A DNA stretch of 7,134 nt from Nitrososphaerales archaeon (GTDB lineage Archaea; Thermoproteota; Nitrososphaeria; Nitrososphaerales; Nitrososphaeraceae): the NCBI GenBank assembly GCA_029237515.1, contig JARBAV010000336.1, forward strand, positions 1-7,134, in the 5' to 3' direction. The position numbers and the translations under genes are program-made. How positions within the stretch are numbered: the first letter of the stretch is position 1; every line of letters starts with the position of its first letter. Of the stretch, positions 1 through 4,479 are shown in pieces. The notes beneath the pieces were generated by a model. That model had not been told where the DNA came from and did not search any database. It was given only the letters and a program-made list of their open reading frames with translations.

Positions 1-235
1 AGGATTCTACCATGCTCCAACTGCAAATGAAATATTCTGGTTAACCGCAAAGACCTTTCTTATGATCCATCTAATGCTAGTGATTCGTGGTATTAATCCT
101 AGAATTAGAATAGATATCTTGCTACACACTGGATGGTACAAGCTAATAGTCCTGTCATTCATAAACATGTTTATAGCTCTAGCTTTGATTTATGGAGGAG
201 TACTGGGGCCGGGGGGTTTGTTGACACCAAATTGA
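1..235 (+). CDS. nuoH: NADH-quinone oxidoreductase subunit H, C-terminal part (5' end outside window)
   Basis: Reading from base 2, 77 codons run to TGA at 233-235. The translation has the late-family signature of NuoH: a hydrophobic stretch, then an IRGINPRIRIDILLHTGW segment matching the usual 'R..pR.R.Dqll.lGW' motif, then a final membrane helix (about residues 47-66 of the fragment) and a short Gly/Pro-rich tail. NuoH is a membrane subunit of complex I that helps form the quinone site and the start of the proton path, where the peripheral arm docks. The gene is incomplete here because the window begins inside it. Its stop overlaps the likely start of nuoI (TTGA at 232-235), indicating one operon and translational coupling. 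Identity rests on motif and order before nuoI and is quite secure. Confidence 0.88.
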   Translation, partial: GFYHAPTANEIFWLTAKTFLMIHLMLVIRGINPRIRIDILLHTGWYKLIVLSFINMFIALALIYGGVLGPGGLLTPN

Positions 236-741
236 GTAGTACAGCTAGCGGGTTTATCAAGACTATTGAATCAGGATCAAAGCATCTATTGATCAAGAGG
301 TTTACCTTTAGATATCCAGAGGAGAAATTGAAATTTGTCGGCGATGGATATCAATTTGATCCAAAGCGTGGTGTAGGTATAGCTGGATATAGAGGAAGAC
401 ATATTCTTTTTCATGATAAATGTACAGGATGTCAGTTATGTGCCATTGCATGCGAAGGTATAGCAGAAGCTATTGGAATGGTCAAAGTTGATGAACAGTG
501 GAAGCAAAACAAAAAAGCCATCATGCCGCAAATCGATTATGGAAAATGCGTCTTTTGTGGATTGTGCGTTGATGCCTGCCCATTTTATGCCTTGTACATG
601 ACAGATGATTATGAATTATCAGCCTTCACAAAAGAGCATTTGATATATACACCTGCCCAGTTAGCAGTTAAACCAAAGTACGATGGAGAGGTACAAATTA
701 AGATAGATAGGATGGGTGCTAATCATCGTCCTCGTGAGTAA
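232..741 (+). CDS. nuoI: NADH-quinone oxidoreductase subunit I, two [4Fe-4S] ferredoxin domain protein
   Basis: The product (169 residues from TTG 232) carries two CxxCxxCxxxC cluster motifs: C64-C67-C70-C74 and C106-C109-C112-C116, the second followed by the usual Pro, the first by Glu75 instead. The early FTFRYPEEK segment is also typical of NuoI. In complex I this subunit passes electrons through clusters N6a and N6b toward the quinone site; archaeal complexes of this kind generally lack the NADH-oxidising NuoEFG module, so ferredoxin or another donor may feed it. An ATG at 133 in the same frame would add 33 residues that lie wholly inside nuoH and do not look like NuoI; TTG 232 gives the normal family length and a TTGA stop/start overlap with nuoH, so I prefer it. 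No clear Shine-Dalgarno precedes it, consistent with reinitiation. The next gene is convergent, so no nuoJ follows directly. Confidence 0.92.
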   Translation: MSSTASGFIKTIESGSKHLLIKRFTFRYPEEKLKFVGDGYQFDPKRGVGIAGYRGRHILFHDKCTGCQLCAIACEGIAEAIGMVKVDEQWKQNKKAIMPQIDYGKCVFCGLCVDACPFYALYMTDDYELSAFTKEHLIYTPAQLAVKPKYDGEVQIKIDRMGANHRPRE

Positions 742-784
742 AATGTGAAACTAAATACGAGAAACCATATCGATAGCTGGGGAC

Positions 785-1252
785 TCACTTTACTACAAGT
801 ACAGGGCAATGTGCGTACATTACGGTATCAGATGCAACGCTTCCCAAGAGGAGCTTTTTAAAGCCAGACCTCCCGCGTGTGCCTATTACTATGAGGTCTG
901 CTTTTGCATCTTCGGAAAAGTTGACAATAACTCCAGGAACTTTCACAGAACTCAGAATTATCTTTGTCTGAAAATTGATCAAACTTTCGTTGTCAATTGT
1001 GCTCCTAATTTTCTTAAACCATGGTTCAGATTCAATTTTTGCTTCATTCATTATTTTCTTAATTTGATCTGGCATCTTTTCTTCAGACATATCTGAATCA
1101 AAATCTTTCTGGATCCTAGCAGATACTACGTATAAGGCTGTCAATTGAGAATTGTACAATTCCGCTAAGCTAATTGCATAATCGGCTGCATCAAATGACG
1201 GTTCCGAACCATCAATTGCGACTACAATTTTCAAAAAATTTGGCTCGCTCAA
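785..1252 (-). CDS. Universal stress protein, UspA family, ATP-binding type
   Basis: A single Usp domain fills the 155-residue product. The N-terminal strand KIVVAIDGSEPS and the helix after it match the family start. Near the C-terminus, G124-x2-G127-x9-G137-S138 is the ATP-binding signature G-2x-G-9x-G-S/T, and the last strand CPVLVVK is typical. A charged insert at about residues 48-88 separates the two halves. Usp proteins are small cytoplasmic nucleotide-binding proteins, usually dimeric, linked to stress or energy limitation; the specific partner is unknown. The start is TTG at 1252-1250; no in-frame ATG lies nearby before residue 55, which would remove the nucleotide-binding N-terminus. 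A TATA-like box at 1286-1281 sits about 31 bases upstream, so the mRNA is probably leaderless or nearly so. It runs tail to tail against nuoI with 43 bases between them. Confidence 0.92.
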   Translation of the reverse strand: MSEPNFLKIVVAIDGSEPSFDAADYAISLAELYNSQLTALYVVSARIQKDFDSDMSEEKMPDQIKKIMNEAKIESEPWFKKIRSTIDNESLINFQTKIILSSVKVPGVIVNFSEDAKADLIVIGTRGRSGFKKLLLGSVASDTVMYAHCPVLVVK

Positions 1253-1280
1253 TCGAAGAAGTTAGTTGTTAACATGGACG

Positions 1281-1297
1281 TTTAAACCTTTATTTTG
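1281..1297 (-). promoter_or_regulatory. Predicted BRE/TATA promoter of the UspA gene, inside a 17-bp repeat
   Basis: On the minus strand the segment reads CAAAATAAAGGTTTAAA: a purine-rich BRE-like part followed by TTTAAA at 1286-1281. The TATA centre is about 31 bases before the TTG start at 1252, which would put transcription start around 1257 and leave almost no leader. The same 17 bases occur exactly once more at 2016-2032. A GTTTAAAC palindrome (1280-1287) means the TATA core could in principle also serve the opposite strand. Confidence 0.5.
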
Positions 1298-1334
1298 CTG
1301 AGTTTACACGGCGTTAAATACAACTTGGGTAATT

Positions 1335-1368
1335 GGGGCCTAACAAGGTTATCATTATGGTTAGCCCC
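1335..1368 (+). promoter_or_regulatory. Inverted repeat with a start codon in its loop
   Basis: GGGGCCTAAC (1335-1344) and GTTAGCCCC (1360-1368) pair as nine base pairs with a single bulged C. The 15-base loop holds AAGGTTATC, close to the archaeal ribosome-binding consensus, and the ATG at 1357 of a 47-codon frame. As RNA this could mask or present the start; as DNA it could be a protein site. There is no T-run after it, so a terminator is less likely. Function is inferred from pairing only. Confidence 0.35.
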
Positions 1369-1500
1369 TTGCCGTTTCAAACTTCCAACCCTAACACTAA
1401 CACTAACACCAGCACCAACTCTTCAGTCTCGATTTGGAATATTGACTCAGACTATCAGCCAAAAATCTACGATGTTATGGAGGGACTAAAGTCCAACTAA
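1357..1500 (+). CDS. Possible small protein of 47 residues with Asn-Thr repeat
   Basis: An ATG at 1357 opens 47 codons ending in TAA at 1498-1500. I do not recognise the product. The first third is Pro/Ser/Thr/Asn-rich, with an alternating Asn-Thr run at about residues 11-21 encoded by a degenerate six-base repeat (CTAACA-like units, 1391-1419). The last third (WNIDSDYQPKIYDVMEGLKS) has the mixed charged and aromatic composition of ordinary protein, which is the main reason for calling it. AAGGTTATC, three bases before the ATG, resembles a ribosome site with one mismatch, and GTTAAATA (1313-1320) could be a TATA box. No signal peptide or membrane helix is present. A TTG at 1333 in the same frame is an alternative start. 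It is transcribed away from the UspA gene. It could be noncoding; confidence is low. Confidence 0.35.
   Translation: MVSPLPFQTSNPNTNTNTSTNSSVSIWNIDSDYQPKIYDVMEGLKSN
1385..1419 (+). repeat. Degenerate hexanucleotide tandem repeat, about six units
   Basis: Units of the form CCAACC, CTAACA (three times), CCAGCA and CCAACT follow one another. The six-base period keeps any reading frame intact; in the 47-codon frame it encodes alternating Asn and Thr/Ser. Such short arrays can expand or contract by slippage. Confidence 0.6.
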
Positions 1501-1545
1501 TCGGCCAAGCAATACCTGTATCATTTCAATGTTTTTATAGGGTAT

Positions 1546-1590
1546 CTTGGATTGAGACCCAAAGATTACACAAGACTTAGATTGAAACTC
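1546..1590 (+). repeat. Imperfect 15-bp direct repeat, 30-bp spacing
   Basis: CTTGGATTGAGACCC (1546-1560) and CTTAGATTGAAACTC (1576-1590) agree at 12 of 15 positions and start exactly 30 bases apart. Only two copies are present. It lies in the noncoding stretch 1501-1629, in which I see no other feature. It may be chance or a paired binding site. Confidence 0.3.
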
Positions 1591-1629
1591 GAGTCTGAAT
1601 GATTTAATGCAGCCCCAGAAAAATGTTTT

Positions 1630-1770
1630 TTAGTCTAGTACTAAACGCCAACCATGATATTCCACTACTGCATGCTGGTTGCTATTTTTGTCGTTATTAC
1701 TTTCGTTTATGAAATCTCTAAAGTTTGTGCTATCCATTATCTGGTTACAATAAATACAAATCCATTTCAT
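1630..1770 (-). CDS. Possible small C2H2-type zinc-binding protein, 46 residues
   Basis: From ATG 1770 the product begins MKWICIYCNQ and contains C5-x2-C8-x24-H33-x5-H39, a spacing that could bind one zinc ion as a C2H2-like or small treble-clef finger, ending in a YHGW motif. Single-finger miniproteins of this kind are common hypothetical genes in archaea; the partner (DNA, RNA or protein) is unknown. The same frame is open up to an ATG at 1839, but a TATA-like TATTTAAA at 1806-1799 lies inside that extension, about 32 bases before ATG 1770, which argues for the shorter, nearly leaderless form. The extension also adds Cys-rich but unremarkable sequence. It stands alone, with no neighbour on the same strand within 375 bases downstream. 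A chance open frame remains possible. Confidence 0.42.
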   Translation of the reverse strand: MKWICIYCNQIMDSTNFRDFINESNNDKNSNQHAVVEYHGWRLVLD

Positions 1771-1798
1771 AGGTAAAGTATGTACTACGAAGACATTC

Positions 1799-1807
1799 TT
1801 TAAATAA
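1799..1807 (-). promoter_or_regulatory. Predicted TATA box for the small zinc-binding protein
   Basis: On the minus strand 1807-1799 reads TTATTTAAA. Its centre is about 32 bases before ATG 1770, predicting a leader of only a few bases. This spacing decides between the two in-frame ATGs at 1839 and 1770. Confidence 0.4.
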
Positions 1808-1839
1808 CATTCTTCTATAGTTCCGCAACAATGTTTCAT

Positions 1840-2084
1840 TACTGAAAAGTAACGTTATTCGCGCCTATTGAAGGCTAAATGATAATGCTTGAATGAATTG
1901 GTATATCTTGCCTGTTAGCATGCAGGAGTAGTTATGGGACAAATGAGAATGTGATTAGGGTTTCCGTCCAATTACTCAGATCACCTTACTTTTACTCTGA
2001 CGCAGATTAAATTACTTTAAACCTTTATTTTGTTCATGCTTTCTAGGGTCAGTTTGCGCCCCCCCTAAAAAGAGGACATGAGAT
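1840..2084. other. Intergenic stretch with few recognisable signals
   Basis: Both strands are interrupted by frequent stops, and no frame of notable length with a plausible start is visible. It contains the second copy of the 17-bp promoter-like repeat (2016-2032) and a run of seven C (2059-2065), unusual in this AT-rich spacer. If the repeat acts as it may at the UspA gene, it would fire leftward, with an RNA starting near 1990; nothing else supports that. Confidence 0.5.
2016..2032 (-). repeat. Second exact copy of 17-bp promoter-like repeat
   Basis: TTTAAACCTTTATTTTG matches 1281-1297 in every base and in the same orientation, with identity ending abruptly on both sides. At the first copy it is placed as the BRE/TATA of the UspA gene. 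Here no gene starts at the expected place on the minus strand, so it could serve an unrecognised RNA, be a relic of a copied promoter, or be coincidence. Confidence 0.55.
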
Positions 2085-2276
2085 TCAAATTATGCCATGA
2101 TTATCTTTCAATTTATTTGAAGATTCAACAAGCCGCAGAAAATAGTCTTTGTCAAAGGCTCCTCGAAATTCATTGATGTTTTTCGCATATAACCTATCTA
2201 CGTATTTCTTATAAACAAATAATATCAGCTCATCAATATGAGCCTCACAAGAAAATCTACACTTCTGGCAATAATG
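2085..2276 (-). pseudogene. Start-less open frame, possible gene remnant
   Basis: On the minus strand 63 codons are open from 2276 to a TGA at 2087-2085, but the first ATG, GTG or TTG occurs only near the end, so no full-length protein can be started in the ordinary way. The translation nevertheless looks protein-like: it begins with a CQKC pair and continues with charged, helix-forming sequence such as VYKKYVDRLYAKNINEFRGAF. Its upstream part overlaps the start and signal-peptide codons of the + strand gene at 2238 and that gene's TATA box. It may be the truncated tail of a lost gene, or simply chance. I do not recognise a family. Confidence 0.2.
2207..2216 (+). promoter_or_regulatory. TATA box giving a leaderless mRNA for the secreted protein
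   Basis: The segment TCTTATAAAC ends in TTATAAAC at 2209-2216. Its centre is 26 bases before ATG 2238, exactly the usual archaeal TATA-to-start-site distance, so transcription should begin at or next to the start codon. No Shine-Dalgarno is present. This is strong support for the start chosen for the gene. Confidence 0.65.
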
Positions 2277-2483
2277 TCAGTTGCTTTTGTGTGTACCGTA
2301 GTCATCAGTACCGTAGCGCCTGCATTCGCCCTGACCAAATACTTCAATTGCACTACTAGGGCTGCCAACAAGCACGCAGATCTTACTTTGGAAGATGTAA
2401 ACGAATGCTATTACAAGATATTTGTCGGTGCAAGAGAATATTACCTAAACGAAACTTCAGTGTTGAACGCGCCCACTCAGTGA
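2238..2483 (+). CDS. Small secreted protein, 81 residues, unknown family
   Basis: The N-terminus has a positive start (SLTRKS), a hydrophobic core at about residues 8-26 and a cleavage-like APAFA ending at residue 31, a clear Sec-type signal peptide. The mature part is about 50 residues, with only two cysteines (C38 and C57) that could form a disulfide outside the cell, and two N-glycosylation sequons, N37-C-T and N71-E-T, of the kind archaea modify. It is rich in Tyr and acidic residues and has no second membrane helix, so it is probably released or attached to the S-layer region. I cannot name a family. It is a single-gene transcription unit: a TATA box 26 bases before ATG and a hairpin-plus-T terminator starting 21 bases after the stop. 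These signals make it a well-supported real gene despite its size. Confidence 0.75.
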   Translation: MSLTRKSTLLAIMSVAFVCTVVISTVAPAFALTKYFNCTTRAANKHADLTLEDVNECYYKIFVGAREYYLNETSVLNAPTQ

Positions 2484-2503
2484 TATCTGCTTCGTTTTAA
2501 GAA

Positions 2504-2553
2504 CTAACCAACTTACTGGTGTGCTTATTTTTGGTTAGCCTAGACTTTTTTTT
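2504..2553 (+). terminator. Hairpin plus eight-T terminator after the secreted protein gene
   Basis: CTAACCAA (2504-2511) pairs perfectly with TTGGTTAG (2531-2538) across a 19-base loop; seven bases later comes a run of eight T (2546-2553). Archaea often terminate on the T-run alone, so the hairpin may be accessory. Confidence 0.6.
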
Positions 2554-2714
2554 GCGGGAAATTCTTAATATTCACTGCGCAGACCAGTACGTTACGATTC
2601 TTCTTGGTCTCTTTCAATTTCATTTGTCTGAATATTTTTAAAGATGAATTAGTGATTTTCGTTTTTATCAAAGTTAAATTTAATACTGAGTAACTGACTA
2701 ACACGGTTAGATAA

Positions 2715-2770
2715 ACGTGGCGCCTGACGGGCGAACTGACCTTTAAGAGGGATGAAGATTATCGCCACGT
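2715..2770 (+). ncRNA. Candidate structured RNA element upstream of orc1/cdc6
   Basis: ACGTGGCG (2715-2722) and CGCCACGT (2763-2770) form a perfect eight-pair stem enclosing 40 bases. Inside, CTGA-CCT (2736-2742) faces AGG-GATGA (2748-2755): a three-pair stem closed by tandem G-A/A-G contacts, which resembles the kink-turn or D'/C' box motif bound by L7Ae. A short CTAAC/GTTAG hairpin (2698-2710) precedes it, and a TATA-like TTAAATTTAA about 26 bases upstream of 2704 could start a transcript just before the structure. It matches no riboswitch, tRNA or SRP pattern I know. It could be a cdc6 leader element, a small RNA, or a DNA-level inverted repeat. Confidence 0.3.
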
Positions 2771-2863
2771 AATCGATAGCGTGATTGTGGAAATGAAGTA
2801 AGTTTTGTCATAAATAGATTGTAAATATTTGTATTCTGATAAAGTCGGGGATTAATACGGTAA

Positions 2864-2876
2864 GTAATATTATATC
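2864..2876 (+). promoter_or_regulatory. Candidate proximal TATA box of orc1/cdc6
   Basis: The AT-only stretch around GTAATATTATATC is centred about 36 bases before ATG 2906, predicting a leader of roughly ten bases. No Shine-Dalgarno is seen. If the more distant box at 2674-2683 is used instead, the mRNA would have a leader of about 200 bases containing the structured element. Confidence 0.4.
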
Positions 2877-2905
2877 AGAGTTATGGGTATTCTGGATAAT
2901 CACCT

Positions 2906-4072
2906 ATGTCAGAGAGCAAAATATTCAAAGATAGATCCAAGCTATCGCCAAGGTATATTCCAACTGAGCTCCCTCATAGAGAAAGAGAAATAAACAGGAT
3001 AAGAGATGTCTTTAAAGAGTCATACACAAACCCTGAAAAATTCCCTCTTTCTATAATACAGCTGATTGGTCCTGCAGGACTAGGAAAAACATCTAGTGTT
3101 CTCAAGGCTTCCAAAATTATAGCCGAAGAATTTGCGAATCACGGACATTCACTCAATGTGGCCTATGTAAATTTGAAGCTCCAGGGCGGCAACAAGTATG
3201 GTATTTACAGATTTTTATTAGAAAAATTTGCACCTGATTTGCCATCGCAGGGCCTTAGTGCTGAAGAAATGCTCAGATATCTATTACATCATCTTCACCT
3301 GAAGAAGAAGTATGGTCTAATTGTATTAGATGAAATTGACTATTTAATCAAGACTACAAAAGACACTGGCATAATCTATGATTTGACTAGACTCAATGAA
3401 TTTGAACCGGACAATTCATGTGATGTGAAAGGAGTAATATTTATTGCCAGAAGCAAAGAATTCCACGGTAAACTGGATCAAGCTGAAATAAGTACACTTG
3501 GTCGATTTCCAATGGAATTTTTTCCGTACACTCTCGAACAAGTTACTGATATATTGGTCAAAAGATGCTCTGAGGCGTTTAATGCCACAGCTATCGGATC
3601 TGACATGATCGATGAAATAGCCAAATTGACAATAATGCCTCACAACAATAGTGACATACGGTTTGCGCTAGATTTACTTCTTTATTCAGGAAATCTTGCC
3701 GAGACGCGGGCTACAGACAGAATAGGAATTGACCAAATACGGGAAGTCTATGGTAGAATAAGACCCTCCATGACCCCAGAGGATTTTAGCGATCTATCAA
3801 TGAATCAGACGTATACGCTACTGGCCCTCGTTAGAACTTTGCGAATGAAAAAGAGACATTATGCGGAACTTAAGGAGATAAGACTTTCCTCATTGGAGCT
3901 GATGCAAGAATACAAACTAAAAAAATTAGACATAGAAGACCACTTGCATGAACTTCATACTAGAAAAATTATTGAAGTGAACTCATTGAGAGATATAGGA
4001 ATACCATCTCAATCATTGGAAGAGCTAGAGTCGATGATTCAAAGAAAAGTAAAGCTGACACGACGCCACTAA
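2906..4072 (+). CDS. cdc6: Orc1/Cdc6-family AAA+ replication initiator, divergent paralogue
   Basis: The 388-residue product has the archaeal Orc1/Cdc6 layout: AAA+ ATPase (about 20-270) and C-terminal winged-helix DNA-binding domain (about 300-388). Walker A is GPAGLGKTS (55-63) and Walker B LIVLDEID (138-145), both intact, and the sensor-2 helix is SDIRFALDLL with Arg252. By alignment to the usual ISND and LDPR..SSLG segments, sensor-1 Asn is replaced by Arg182 (IARS), and the arginine-finger position is Ala193 (LDQAEISTLG), though Arg200 follows closely. So ATP binding is expected, while hydrolysis or its coupling may be altered. The family binds origin DNA and helps load MCM; many archaea carry several paralogues, some regulatory, and this may be one. 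Length is normal for the family. ATG 2906 gives a standard N-terminus. The downstream winged-helix gene begins 14 bases after the stop, so cotranscription is likely. Confidence 0.9.
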   Translation: MSESKIFKDRSKLSPRYIPTELPHREREINRIRDVFKESYTNPEKFPLSIIQLIGPAGLGKTSSVLKASKIIAEEFANHGHSLNVAYVNLKLQGGNKYGIYRFLLEKFAPDLPSQGLSAEEMLRYLLHHLHLKKKYGLIVLDEIDYLIKTTKDTGIIYDLTRLNEFEPDNSCDVKGVIFIARSKEFHGKLDQAEISTLGRFPMEFFPYTLEQVTDILVKRCSEAFNATAIGSDMIDEIAKLTIMPHNNSDIRFALDLLLYSGNLAETRATDRIGIDQIREVYGRIRPSMTPEDFSDLSMNQTYTLLALVRTLRMKKRHYAELKEIRLSSLELMQEYKLKKLDIEDHLHELHTRKIIEVNSLRDIGIPSQSLEELESMIQRKVKLTRRH

Positions 4073-4086
4073 CTTAGCGAGCACAA

Positions 4087-4377
4087 ATGAACGCTACAGA
4101 AACTGTGGAAGTTGGATTAGGAAGCATTGGAAGGGTGAAGATATTGAAAGCCTTAACGGAGGAACCTAGGATGCTCACGATTTATGCACTACAAAAAAAG
4201 ACTCACCTGAAGAGAGAAGACATCAAGAGGAATCTCCGGGATCTCAAATCCATAGGTTGGGTAAATGAAAGCAGACTTGCAAACTCTGTCTTCAGCCTAA
4301 ATAGAGATAACGAGTATATTCGCCATCTAACTACATTTTTTCTAAATGTAGGTTATGTAGAAGAGCACGTTTATTGA
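4087..4377 (+). CDS. Small winged-helix DNA-binding protein
   Basis: The 96-residue product is essentially one winged helix-turn-helix: first helix at about 13-26 (SIGRVKILKALTEE), second at about 31-39, recognition helix at about 43-55 (REDIKRNLRDLKSIG), and wing at about 57-72. The remaining C-terminal helix (about 75-88) could mediate dimerisation. It resembles ArsR/MarR-like single-domain archaeal regulators but has no metal-binding cysteines and no clear ligand pocket. It starts 14 bases after the orc1/cdc6 stop and has no promoter of its own in that gap, so it is probably in that operon; there is no obvious Shine-Dalgarno. A perfect palindrome lies 36 bases beyond its stop, before pyrG, and this protein is one candidate to bind it. 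Its target is otherwise unknown. Confidence 0.75.
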   Translation: MNATETVEVGLGSIGRVKILKALTEEPRMLTIYALQKKTHLKREDIKRNLRDLKSIGWVNESRLANSVFSLNRDNEYIRHLTTFFLNVGYVEEHVY

Positions 4378-4380
4378 TCC

Positions 4381-4392
4381 CGGAATTTTCCG
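4381..4392 (+). repeat. Short inverted repeat after the winged-helix gene
   Basis: CGGAA and TTCCG flank two T, giving a 12-base inverted repeat three bases after the stop codon. Too short for a confident terminator; it could be a minor protein site or chance. Confidence 0.25.
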
Positions 4393-4412
4393 CAACTGTC
4401 TTCCAATGGAAA

Positions 4413-4430
4413 GCACAGACTAGTCTGTGC
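4413..4430. promoter_or_regulatory. Perfect 18-bp palindrome, candidate operator upstream of pyrG
   Basis: GCACAGACTAGTCTGTGC is fully self-complementary with no central loop, the form expected of a dimer-binding DNA site rather than an RNA hairpin. It sits 20 bases before the predicted pyrG TATA box and 49 bases before the start codon, where an archaeal activator or repressor would contact the promoter. No T-run follows, so it is not a terminator of the upstream gene. Confidence 0.5.
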
Positions 4431-4446
4431 ACATCTTGAACAAAAA

Positions 4447-4461
4447 AAGGAATAATAATAA
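4447..4461 (+). promoter_or_regulatory. BRE/TATA promoter of pyrG, leaderless
   Basis: An A-rich, purine BRE-like run ending in AAGG is followed by AATAATAATAA (4451-4461). The TATA centre is about 24 bases before GTG 4480, so transcription should start at or near the start codon. No Shine-Dalgarno is present. Confidence 0.5.
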
Positions 4462-4479
4462 GATTTGTAAAACCTGGAT

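Larger units (their letters stand above)
2554..2905 (+). other. Long noncoding leader/intergenic region before orc1/cdc6
   Basis: No convincing coding frame is visible. The region holds an AGACCA/TGGTCT inverted repeat (2581-2586 with 2605-2610), TATA-like TTTTTAAAG near 2636-2644 and TTAAATTTAA at 2674-2683, a cluster of CTGA tetramers (about 2686-2739), a strong stem at 2715-2770, and an AATATTATA box near 2866-2874 close to the gene. Spacers next to orc1/cdc6 are often replication origins in archaea, but I find no convincing copy of the known origin recognition box, so an origin is not claimed. Confidence 0.45.

Noticed and set aside
809..1096. Plus-strand open frame of 95 codons
   Set aside because: It lies entirely antisense within the UspA gene, is rich in Cys and Phe without a recognisable domain, and is best read as a shadow.
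1295..1489. Plus-strand open frame of 64 codons overlapping the 47-codon frame
   Set aside because: Its translation is Leu/Thr/Pro-rich because it reads the hexanucleotide repeat, and its end does not look protein-like; the 1357 frame is the better candidate.
1546..1590. CRISPR-like repeats ending in GATTGAAAC-type sequence
   Set aside because: Only two imperfect 15-base copies 30 bases apart, with no further units and no cas genes in the window.
1958..1975. GGGTTTCCGTCCAATT as an inverted origin recognition box
   Set aside because: It shares only a few bases with known ORB consensus and has no partner copy nearby.
2715..2770. tRNA, SRP RNA, TPP or fluoride riboswitch
   Set aside because: There is no T-arm sequence, no SRP domain IV motif and no match to the conserved cores of those riboswitches; only generic stems are visible.
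3416..3643. Minus-strand open frame of 75 codons inside orc1/cdc6
   Set aside because: Fully antisense to a strongly supported AAA+ gene, with no domain.
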